From SIG644 sp045613985 (GTDB lineage Bacteria; Bacillota; Clostridia; Oscillospirales; CAG-272): 36,483 bases of DNA. The position numbers were made by a program, and so were the translations under genes. Where the stretch lies: assembly GCA_045613985.1 (NCBI GenBank), contig JAZLCA010000083.1, positions 1 through 36,483 of the forward strand. The letters run 5' to 3'. Of the stretch, positions 7,976-15,205 are shown piece by piece. Each line of letters opens with the position of its first letter. The first letter of the stretch is position 1. Under the pieces are notes generated by a model. It was not told where the DNA came from. It ran no database searches and was given only the letters and a program-made list of their open reading frames with translations.

Positions 7976-9388
7976 CTATGCGTTGTTGCCCAAGTCATAA
8001 CCGGGATACTGACCATCGTTGACCCTATTACCGTTAAAAAGATCGCTGTAAAGATCTGTGATGGCATTCCATGTGATCGCACCAACAACACCGTTGGCGG
8101 GGATGTTGAGCAGTGTTTGAAATGCAATGACGGCCTCTTGCGTCCGATTGCCAAAATAGCCGGTGGGGTTTACTTCGGGAATTTCCGGAAAGGACTGAGA
8201 AATATAATTCAAATATTCTTGTAGAACTCGAACCACCTCTGATTCCGCGCCGATGCGTAACAGATATCCGGGATAAGGAATGACGTTACCTTCCGTGTAT
8301 TGGATGGGAATACCTTCGAGTACGCCGAGATATGCATTATATATAGCATTCCATGTGATCTCGCCTACGACACCGTCTTCATTTAGTCCTAACGTTTTTT
8401 GTGCATCCCTGACTGCTTGCTCGGTTGTCGTGCCAAATACGCCATCAATATCAAGCGGGGGAATGGTGTCGTAAAAGGCAGACAGATAATCAAGAAAATA
8501 TTGAAGATTGCTGACACCGATTCCACGAGAACCCAGGCGTAGCACTTCAGGATATTGCTTGGTAACCTCTTGCAGAGTGATTCCTTCGGAATTCAATTCA
8601 TTCAGCCGTTTGACACTGCTGTAAATGCGCTCAATGGCATACCAGGTGGAACGCCCTACTACGCCGTCAGCGGGGAGATTAAAGACTTCCTGGAATTGAC
8701 GTACAGCCGCTTCGGTATCCTCAAGATAGATGCCGTCCGTTTGTATGATCTTGGGAATAGAAGGGAAGTTATCAGAAATTCTGTTCAAACGGATTTGAAG
8801 GGTCCTGACGTCATCTCCCGAACTTCCCACACGTAACAGCACCGGCGGCACAGAAGCCTCCACACTTCCAACGGGAACGTCGGTAACAATTTCAAGATTG
8901 TCTCCATAATAATTTTGCAAGATCTCATAAGGCGTCAGATTTTCATTGGCAAGCGCAACGCTCCCCCACTGGGAAAGTCCGCCTGGACAGGTGACATTGA
9001 TACCGTCACAATATTGTGCAAACAGCGGCTCCACGCTTCCCGGACGCCGCAGATACGAATTGAATATTTCCGAGACGATCCTATCAATATTTTCAAAAAT
9101 GTCTCGACCGTTGACAAAATATTGATCATACGCCGTGGAAGATGTAATATCAAACGGATAGCCGCGTGAGCGATAATATTCGGTATATACTCTGTTCAGC
9201 GCAAATGAAATCTGAGCGTATATATTGGCTCGCAGGGCATTTTCTGGCCAGGTGGGATAGATTTCACTTGAGGCAACATTTTTGATATAATCAACAAACG
9301 GAAGCGTGACATTTTGGGCGGTGCTGTCATTCGGGGCACCTAAATGGACCGTGATAAAATCGGGAATAAACGGTGTGGATGCAGGCAT
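7976..9388 (-). CDS. SpoIID/LytB-domain protein with three peptidoglycan-binding repeats
   Basis: 470 residues. The N-terminal part (about 25-170) carries SpoIID/LytB text: FVDYIKNVASSEIYPTWPE, ALRANIYAQISFALNR, and a GGLSQWGS segment (136-143) followed by YEILQNYYGDNLEI. Three PG_binding_1 repeats follow at about 183-258, 281-354 and 375-450, each ending in DG or NG, then VVG..TW.AI. SpoIID is a lytic transglycosylase in engulfment; whether this paralogue is active is not shown. There is no signal peptide or transmembrane segment, unlike classical SpoIID. Start preceded by AAGGAGGAA, 13 bases after the upstream stop. Clostridial genomes carry similar proteins sometimes annotated as spore cortex-lytic. 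Confidence 0.82.
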   Translation of the reverse strand: MPASTPFIPDFITVHLGAPNDSTAQNVTLPFVDYIKNVASSEIYPTWPENALRANIYAQISFALNRVYTEYYRSRGYPFDITSSTAYDQYFVNGRDIFENIDRIVSEIFNSYLRRPGSVEPLFAQYCDGINVTCPGGLSQWGSVALANENLTPYEILQNYYGDNLEIVTDVPVGSVEASVPPVLLRVGSSGDDVRTLQIRLNRISDNFPSIPKIIQTDGIYLEDTEAAVRQFQEVFNLPADGVVGRSTWYAIERIYSSVKRLNELNSEGITLQEVTKQYPEVLRLGSRGIGVSNLQYFLDYLSAFYDTIPPLDIDGVFGTTTEQAVRDAQKTLGLNEDGVVGEITWNAIYNAYLGVLEGIPIQYTEGNVIPYPGYLLRIGAESEVVRVLQEYLNYISQSFPEIPEVNPTGYFGNRTQEAVIAFQTLLNIPANGVVGAITWNAITDLYSDLFNGNRVNDGQYPGYDLGNNA

Positions 9389-9401
9389 GGGTTCCTCCTT
9401 A

Positions 9402-9857
9402 TCAGACGTTTTCTGAATTCGTTCGCAACGAAGGGTTTACGTTTTGTTCAAAATATTGTCCGTTATCACCAATGTTGTCCGGATTGGGTGCCTGCGACAG
9501 GGGGACCAGCATGGCTGGCTGAATGGATGTTACACCGTCATAAATGGGAACGTTGCTATAATATTGGCGGTAATATCCATCTGCCGAAACGTCAATGTTA
9601 TATGTGGCAAACGGAAATGAATTACCGGGAGAGGTGCTATTGGCTTTGGCTTGTGTTGCTAATGCGATCTTAGGTGTGGTTCCATCATTTTTGCTGCTGA
9701 GTACAGCTACAACTCCTCCGCGTTCTTGCGACTGTGATTCATGACTTCGTACAATGACGGTTGCTCCTTCGACCGGAATGGCTCCAAGGGCTGTTGTAAC
9801 GCGGACAATGAGATACCCCGTTCCTGACATTGCGTTAGGAATGATTGCTTCACTCAT
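9402..9857 (-). CDS. Carboxypeptidase-regulatory-like (Ig-fold) protein, first gene of the cell-wall cluster
   Basis: 151 residues. Text such as GTGYLIVRVTTALGAIPVEG, ATVIVRS and YNIDVSADGYYRQYYSNVPI resembles the beta-sandwich CarboxypepD_reg / SpaA-like domains. It has no signal peptide, no LPxTG and no catalytic residues, so a structural or adaptor role is likely (inference). Start follows GGAGGT. It leads a tight run into the SpoIID protein, the second peptidoglycan-binding protein and clpC. The region upstream contains CATATACT, close to the sigma-E -10 CATACANT, but no matching -35 was found, so sporulation control is only a possibility. Confidence 0.7.
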   Translation of the reverse strand: MSEAIIPNAMSGTGYLIVRVTTALGAIPVEGATVIVRSHESQSQERGGVVAVLSSKNDGTTPKIALATQAKANSTSPGNSFPFATYNIDVSADGYYRQYYSNVPIYDGVTSIQPAMLVPLSQAPNPDNIGDNGQYFEQNVNPSLRTNSENV

Positions 9858-9947
9858 ACAATTACCTCCATAATCAGATTACTTACAGTATATGGAAAAC
9901 AAAGTCAAAGGGAAACAAAAATTGGAAGGATAGCTTTTCAAGAAAAT

Positions 9948-9994
9948 AAAACCACGGCACAAGTTCGTTAAAAACGGACTTGTGCCGTGGTTTT
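9948..9994. terminator. Strong bidirectional terminator
   Basis: A 22-bp stem (one G-T pair) with an AAA loop, bounded by AAAA and TTTT. It lies downstream of the CAT-like gene on the minus strand, so it ends the ireB-ribF-CAT transcript and insulates the cluster that starts at 9857. Confidence 0.9.
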
Positions 9995-10019
9995 CTATCG
10001 GGGGAGAGCAAGGAATCGT

Positions 10020-10643
10020 TTATTTGATTCGGTTGATTTCAGTTTGTAAATTTTCTAAAAATCGCCCGGCGTGGGCGCCGTCCATCTGAGTATGATGGAA
10101 TTGGAAAGACAATGCCAGATGGTATCGGAACATTCTTTTGCTGTATTTGCCCCAGATCAAAAACGGATTATTGAAAATGCCGCTGTTCATACCGACAGCA
10201 CCGTCTATTTCCGTGTCAATGATGGCCGAGGTACCGATTACCATACTGTCGGCGGATAAATCTCTATCCTGACACGTTTTTGCCGTTTGCGTGGTATATT
10301 TCAGATAATCGAGATTGAATTTTTCCAGATCATCCGTGTACAGAATATCACAAGAGCTCACCTCGCCGTCCCGGTTTTTCACAATAGTATTGACGGCGAT
10401 AGTATCGTATTGTATCAATTTCTCACCGACGGGGAGTATATAAAACTCTTTGATATCGGCGGCTGCTTTTCCGATACAGTAATTCAGCAGCATATTGAAT
10501 TTCAAATGTCTTTTGCGAGATACGCGAATCAGTCTTGTCACATCTAAAGTTTTGAAAAAAGTGACCATGGGATTGGGCGCTTTCATCCAAAGCTTATAAG
10601 CCGCTTGTCGTGTCGTATCTTGGGGATTGATTTCTTTTGCCAT
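10020..10643 (-). CDS. Chloramphenicol acetyltransferase-like acyltransferase
   Basis: 207 residues with the CAT fold signature. The C-terminal HHTQMDGAHAGRFL (about 183-196) contains the HxxxDG catalytic motif, and the text before it (SFQFHH) matches the CatA active-site strand. The N-terminal region is shorter and more divergent than in true CatA enzymes. CAT-like proteins of Clostridia act on unknown acceptors, so chloramphenicol resistance should not be assumed. Start preceded by GAGGGC. It begins 15 bases after the ribF stop, so it is probably the third gene of the ireB-ribF transcript. A strong terminator follows. Confidence 0.85.
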   Translation of the reverse strand: MAKEINPQDTTRQAAYKLWMKAPNPMVTFFKTLDVTRLIRVSRKRHLKFNMLLNYCIGKAAADIKEFYILPVGEKLIQYDTIAVNTIVKNRDGEVSSCDILYTDDLEKFNLDYLKYTTQTAKTCQDRDLSADSMVIGTSAIIDTEIDGAVGMNSGIFNNPFLIWGKYSKRMFRYHLALSFQFHHTQMDGAHAGRFLENLQTEINRIK

Positions 10644-10658
10644 AATGCCCTCTTGTAT

Positions 10659-11651
10659 TTAGGTTTTAAAATACTTTACTGTACGTTCAATATCGCCTCG
10701 GATGGTATTTTTCAATTGCTCAATAGAATCGAAGCGCTGTTCATCGCGAAGCCGATGTAAAAATTCGACGGTCACCACATGCCCATAAACGTCACGATCG
10801 AAATTGAGCAAGTGTGTTTCACAGTTGATAGGAGCCCCGTCATCCACGGTAGGACGTGTTCCGACGTTTGAAACACCGGGTACCCAAGTGCCATCTATTA
10901 AACAACGCGTGACGTAAATGCCGCTGCGGAGCAAGATTTTATCGCCCGGAAAGAACTGATTGATCGTAGGAATCCCGATGGTTCTACCAAGCTGCTTGCC
11001 GGCCACGACAGGGGCGGTGATAGAATAGGGCTGCCCCATCAGTCGACGAACGGTTTCCACTCGTCCGTCAGCCAGCGATTTGCGTATCGTGCTAGAACTG
11101 ATGACGGTCAATGGCGAGTTATGGTCCGTGGGCATACAGCAAGGTGCAACCATGACGCAATTATCATCACCAAAGGATTGTTTTAATAGCGCGGGAGTGC
11201 CGGCTCCTTCTTTTCCAAATCGAAAATTAAAGCCGCAAATAACACATTTAGCACAACACACTTTTTTTAAGACGTCTTCAATAAAATTCGCAGGCTCCAT
11301 ACTTTTCAACTGAGGAAAATCTGCCAGAAAAACGTATTCGATGCCGCATTCAATAAATGCTGTCAGTTTTTCGTCCAGTGTCGACAAATGCCGTCCCGGT
11401 GTACCGTTGGTATTAAAGTAGTCCGAGGAAGGTGGCTCAAAACAAAAAACTGCGCTATGACAATGCTCGACGTCAGCCGCTTTTCGAACCGCAGCAGCCA
11501 GCAATAACCGATGCGCCGTATGAACTCCATCAAAATTTCCCAAAGCTATGGAAAAGGTATGGGGGAACGGGGGCATGTTTTTTTGGCCGGTCAAGGAAAT
11601 CAGGCGAATCCCATGCTCCAATTCCAAAGTAAACAGGGTGTTATTTTTCAT
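10659..11651 (-). CDS. ribF: Bifunctional riboflavin kinase / FAD synthetase
   Basis: Phosphorylates riboflavin to FMN and adenylylates FMN to FAD. In the 330 residues the N-terminal nucleotidyltransferase domain shows ALGNFDGVHTAHRLL (about 37-51) and the GFNFRFGKEGAGT segment (about 140-152). The C-terminal flavokinase domain shows PYSITAPVVAGKQLGRTIGIPT with the substrate loop, then GVSNVGTRPT and ETHLLNFDRDVYG. Length is usual for the family (about 310-330). There is no clear ribosome binding site; the start ATG overlaps the upstream TGA (ATGA, 11648-11651), so translation is probably coupled to the ireB-like gene. This bifunctional form is normally housekeeping. Confidence 0.94.
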   Translation of the reverse strand: MKNNTLFTLELEHGIRLISLTGQKNMPPFPHTFSIALGNFDGVHTAHRLLLAAAVRKAADVEHCHSAVFCFEPPSSDYFNTNGTPGRHLSTLDEKLTAFIECGIEYVFLADFPQLKSMEPANFIEDVLKKVCCAKCVICGFNFRFGKEGAGTPALLKQSFGDDNCVMVAPCCMPTDHNSPLTVISSSTIRKSLADGRVETVRRLMGQPYSITAPVVAGKQLGRTIGIPTINQFFPGDKILLRSGIYVTRCLIDGTWVPGVSNVGTRPTVDDGAPINCETHLLNFDRDVYGHVVTVEFLHRLRDEQRFDSIEQLKNTIRGDIERTVKYFKT

Positions 11652-11902
11652 CGTTTTTGTTCAAAATAAAAGCGTACGATTTCGTTCAAAAGCTCATCGC
11701 GATCTACCTTCCGAATCAGGGAACGCGCGTGATTGTAGTTTGTGATATAGGTCGGATCTTCCGTCAACAGATATCCTACGATTTGCATCACGGGGTTGTA
11801 GCCCTTTTCGCTCAAAGCTGCATGAATTTCGCGCAAAATCTGTTCTGCAGTCATCTCGTTTTCAGTGGGAACAGCAGCCAAAGGAGTTGCATGCTTACTC
11901 AA
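11648..11902 (-). CDS. ireB: IreB-family (UPF0297) regulatory protein
   Basis: 84 residues from a TTG start. The core LSEKGYNPVMQIVGYLLTED and the segment TYITNYNHARSLIRKVDRDEL match the IreB/UPF0297 family. In Enterococcus, IreB is phosphorylated on threonines by the kinase IreK and affects cephalosporin resistance; the role here is inferred from family only. The longer reading from a GTG at 11911 is less likely, because GAGGTG at 11909-11914 overlaps it but sits well placed for the TTG at 11902. Usual neighbours alaS and ruvX are absent; it is instead coupled to ribF by a 4-base overlap. Confidence 0.85.
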   Translation of the reverse strand: MSKHATPLAAVPTENEMTAEQILREIHAALSEKGYNPVMQIVGYLLTEDPTYITNYNHARSLIRKVDRDELLNEIVRFYFEQKR

Positions 11903-11932
11903 AATAATCACCTCGCTTGTCGATGTGAATAT

Positions 11933-11961
11933 ATTATAGCCTTTTTGAAAGAGAATTTCAA
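11933..11961 (-). promoter_or_regulatory. Sigma-A promoter of the ireB-ribF-CAT transcript
   Basis: Minus-strand TTGAAA, 17-base spacer, TATAAT, about 30 bases upstream of the ireB start. Confidence 0.75.
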
Positions 11962-12028
11962 GAGGAAAATCAAATTTATTCCAAATGCTTTCTCACATAA
12001 AGTGAATGAGAATAAAATCGAAAAATAA

Positions 12029-12057
12029 TTGACAACACAGCATATTCATGGTAAAAT
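12029..12057 (+). promoter_or_regulatory. Strong sigma-A promoter of the TerB-N / ATPase / helicase cassette
   Basis: Consensus TTGACA, 17-base spacer, TAAAAT, about 42 bases upstream of the first cassette gene. It is among the best -35 matches in the window. No operator-like inverted repeat was seen around it. Confidence 0.78.
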
Positions 12058-12098
12058 ATATAGATACAAATCGTAGAGAATGAAATGGGGTGGCAGAC

Positions 12099-13754
12099 AT
12101 GAATACAGAGCAAAACGGCAAGTGTCCGACACCGGATGACTTTTGGGATATAGAAAGCTTGATTCCCGTGTCCAAGCGCTCCTCTCCCATGCCGTCATCT
12201 CGTTCAAACGCCCATACGGAAGCAACGGAAATCGAATTTTCCACTCCGGAGAAAACATCTGACGTTTCAGTTCCTTCTGCCGTCAAAATTGACACCAATA
12301 TTTCATCGGCATCTTCGGCTTCAAGGAGCGTTCCCGTAACACCGGAAACCGTCTACTCTCCAAGACATCCTCTCATTCAGGAAGTTCGTATCTATCCGTG
12401 GAGAAACAGTTTTCGCTTTTATGAGCGTTTTTGCGCTATGGCCGCACATTATTTTGATCAGAGAGCGAATGCGTGCGATCCCGTTCCGTTTTTTTCGTAT
12501 ATGCCGCAGTATGATCAAATGAACCGCGCACAGCTCAGCTGGTATTTTTACTGGCGGGATTGTGTCCGCGCCGGACGGTATCTCCCCACGGATTACAGCT
12601 ATATTTTTCTGTACGTGTTTGAGATCATCAATCTTCCGGATCGCATTTTACCCGAGAAAGGACAAGTCTGTCTGTGTGAAATATGGAAACACTATCGTAA
12701 AACGTATCCTTTGTTGAATCGATATCTTGCTGATTGGATATGTGATTACAGCCTGATCCACAAGTTGGCTCCTCCTACACAATATCTTTCCGAACTTTTG
12801 CCGGCCATTGCGGAACACAGTACTTTCAAGGAGTTTTATGCTTGTCCGAGTGGAGACGACGACAGGCAGAATGCCGCTATTTATCTGACCTTTTGTACCA
12901 ATTACAGTTATAAAAAAAGCAAGTTATATATCGCTGGAGAATTACAAGCTTCAACTATGGACGAAATGATTCCCGGGGCCATTTCTTACGTGGTTCAAAT
13001 GCTTGAAGCAGAACAATCTGCATTTGCCGGAACCAATATGCAAAAGGCAACACTAAGCAGAGACAGCTTTGTCGGTGCGCTCTGCTCGGGAAATGCAAAG
13101 CGTCGTATTGAAGTGGAATATTGCTCCTTTAACCGTTCCCATGAATTAAGATTTTTGATCACAGATATCGTCAAATACACTGAAAATCGAATCCGCGCCC
13201 ATTTTGGAATGAAATCCCGATTGAGTGTATATGCGCTTCCCGACAAAATCAAAGCAATTCTGGACGAGTATTTTTTAAGTGTATTTCCTAAATACAAGAA
13301 ATCAGTGAATACAGAACGTCCGGAATATGAGGCGCTTTACGACTTGCCGAAGAGTGAACTGTCTTTGAGCCACGCGAAAGAAATTGAGCAATCCTCCTGG
13401 CAGATAACGCGGGAACTGGTGGAAGCTTTCGAAGAAGAACCTGTTCAAGAACCGCCGACAACTCAATGGGCATCCCTTGAGCCACAGATATCCGTATCGA
13501 GCGCATTGGAGCCGAGCGGCTTAGCACAAGCATTACTCGGTTATGCAGATCTGTTGTGTGCCATTGATCAAAGAGATATAGCTAAGCAAAAAGAAATTGC
13601 ACGCGGAAGGGGAAAATTGACCGACGCGCTCATAGAAGAAATCAACTTGATTTCGACAGAAGTCATGGGAGACATTTTGATTGAGGATAACGGTGCCTTG
13701 TACGAAATACTCGAAGAATACCGCGAAGAGATTCAATCTCTTTTAAATGATTAA
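12099..13754 (+). CDS. TerB-N / TerB-C domain protein, first gene of a Shango-like triad
   Basis: 551 residues. About 22-88 is a low-complexity Ser/Thr/Pro-rich linker. About 90-220 fits the TerB-N domain (PRHPLIQEVRIYPWRNSF, NRAQLSWYFYWRDCVRAGRY, YIFLYVFEIIN). The middle carries no recognised motif. The C-terminal 120 residues (GLAQALLGYADLLC ... LIEEINLISTEVMGDILIED ... ILEEYREEI) fit TerB-C. A separate central TerB metal-binding core was not evident. These domains were named from tellurite-resistance contexts but are found with helicases and ATPases in stress and defence operons. Start: ATG after GGGGTG; an in-frame GTG at 12090 is the alternative. The next gene starts 26 bases after the stop. 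Confidence 0.72.
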   Translation: MNTEQNGKCPTPDDFWDIESLIPVSKRSSPMPSSRSNAHTEATEIEFSTPEKTSDVSVPSAVKIDTNISSASSASRSVPVTPETVYSPRHPLIQEVRIYPWRNSFRFYERFCAMAAHYFDQRANACDPVPFFSYMPQYDQMNRAQLSWYFYWRDCVRAGRYLPTDYSYIFLYVFEIINLPDRILPEKGQVCLCEIWKHYRKTYPLLNRYLADWICDYSLIHKLAPPTQYLSELLPAIAEHSTFKEFYACPSGDDDRQNAAIYLTFCTNYSYKKSKLYIAGELQASTMDEMIPGAISYVVQMLEAEQSAFAGTNMQKATLSRDSFVGALCSGNAKRRIEVEYCSFNRSHELRFLITDIVKYTENRIRAHFGMKSRLSVYALPDKIKAILDEYFLSVFPKYKKSVNTERPEYEALYDLPKSELSLSHAKEIEQSSWQITRELVEAFEEEPVQEPPTTQWASLEPQISVSSALEPSGLAQALLGYADLLCAIDQRDIAKQKEIARGRGKLTDALIEEINLISTEVMGDILIEDNGALYEILEEYREEIQSLLND

Positions 13755-13780
13755 AATAAACTGTTATATTGGAGGTTACC

Positions 13781-15190
13781 ATGTCATTGGCAGCACAGGA
13801 TTCTGCACAGAATCAAACGGTACCCAAACGAATACTTTCCTCGCTTTTGGCAGCAGTTTCCGCCGGTGTCGTTCCGCGCGCCGGTGCACCTTATATCGCC
13901 ATAGGAAGAACGGATGAAATTCATGCCTTCCTTTCGGATTTGGAAGCGGTCAGCGAGGGAGGCGGCGGTATGCGCTTTCTGATTGGACGCTACGGAAGTG
14001 GAAAAAGTTTTTTGATACAGCTAATTCGCGGATATGCCTTGGAGCGTGATTTTGTTACGGCTGATGCAGATCTTTCTCCGGAGCGGCGTCTGTACGGAAG
14101 TGGCGGTAGCGGCGTTGCGACTTACCGGGAGCTGATGAAAAACTTGGCTACCAAGGCATCCCCTGACGGTGGAGCCCTGTCCAAATTGTTGGCAAAATGG
14201 CTATCCGCTCTGCAAGGTCGCCTGATTTCCGAGGGCTACGCTCCCGAGCATCCTGCATTTTCTCAAAAACTACGCGGGCTTGTGTTTGAGCAGTTGCGCG
14301 AAATGGAATTTTTTGTGGGCGGATTTGATTTTTCTCGTGTCATTGCGGCCTACTTTGAGGCATGGTGCGAGGGAGATGAATTGCTGTCCGAGCAAAAGAA
14401 AAGTGCCTGCCTGCGCTGGTTGCGGGGCGAATACGCCAACAAGACGGAAGCCAAAAATGCACTCGGTTTTTCGGTGTCGGTCATTATTGATGACGACAAC
14501 TGGTATGATTTTCTCAAATTATGGGCGGCACTCGTTCGCTTGATGGGATACCGAGGGCTGGTGGTCTTTATCGATGAATGTGTCAATCTTTACAAAATTG
14601 TTCACCGCGTCAGTCGAGAGAACAATTACGAAAAGATTCTATCTATGTTTAACGACAGCCTGCAGGGAAGAGCGCCGGGGCTTGAACTGATCCTTGGCGG
14701 TACGCCGCAGTTCTTGGAGGATACTCGCCGAGGGCTGTTTAGCTATGAAGCTTTGCGCAGCCGCTTGTGTGATAGCAGATTTTCAGCAGACGGCTACAAA
14801 AATTTGATCGGTCCCGTAATTCGTTTGCGCCGTCTGAGTGATGATGAGTTACTCGCTTTGATCGTACGCATTACTCATCTCCACGCTCAATACTACCAAT
14901 GGACTCCTCGTATCAGTTCCGAGCAGTTAGAGCAATTTTTGCAGCTGTGTCTCTCGCGCGCAGGGGCGGACAGTATGATCACACCTCGTGAGATGTTGCG
15001 CGATTATATGACCGTTTTGCATATTCTGATGCAAAATAAGCAGGTGAACTTTGAGGATGTAATTGCGGATGCCGTTACGTTGAAAACGGACCGTCAGGTA
15101 CAAGAAGAAAGCGAAATGCAAAAAATTGCGCAAGCGCTTCCAACAGGTAAGGCGGAAGTCCGGTTTTGCGCCGAAGACATCGATTTTTGA
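13781..15190 (+). CDS. BrxD-like (DUF2791) P-loop ATPase, second gene of the triad
   Basis: 469 residues. Walker A GRYGSGKS is at 69-76 and Walker B VVFIDE at 261-266, followed by LILGGTPQFLED (304-314) and RRGLFSYEALRSRL, which are characteristic of the DUF2791/BrxD ATPase family. The STAND/ORC-like layout suggests a DNA-associated ATPase. In type 2 BREX, brxD lies beside the Lhr-like helicase brxHI; in Shango the ATPase sits between the TerB protein and a helicase. The order here is the same. Start: ATG after GGAGGT at 13771-13776; a TTG twelve bases upstream lies within that ribosome binding site and is rejected. 15 bases separate it from the helicase gene. Confidence 0.85.
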   Translation: MSLAAQDSAQNQTVPKRILSSLLAAVSAGVVPRAGAPYIAIGRTDEIHAFLSDLEAVSEGGGGMRFLIGRYGSGKSFLIQLIRGYALERDFVTADADLSPERRLYGSGGSGVATYRELMKNLATKASPDGGALSKLLAKWLSALQGRLISEGYAPEHPAFSQKLRGLVFEQLREMEFFVGGFDFSRVIAAYFEAWCEGDELLSEQKKSACLRWLRGEYANKTEAKNALGFSVSVIIDDDNWYDFLKLWAALVRLMGYRGLVVFIDECVNLYKIVHRVSRENNYEKILSMFNDSLQGRAPGLELILGGTPQFLEDTRRGLFSYEALRSRLCDSRFSADGYKNLIGPVIRLRRLSDDELLALIVRITHLHAQYYQWTPRISSEQLEQFLQLCLSRAGADSMITPREMLRDYMTVLHILMQNKQVNFEDVIADAVTLKTDRQVQEESEMQKIAQALPTGKAEVRFCAEDIDF

Positions 15191-15205
15191 TCAAGGAGGG
15201 AACTC

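Noticed and set aside
9887..9894. CATATACT as a sigma-E or sigma-K promoter for the cell-wall cluster
   Set aside because: Only the -10 fits; no matching -35 at the right distance was found.
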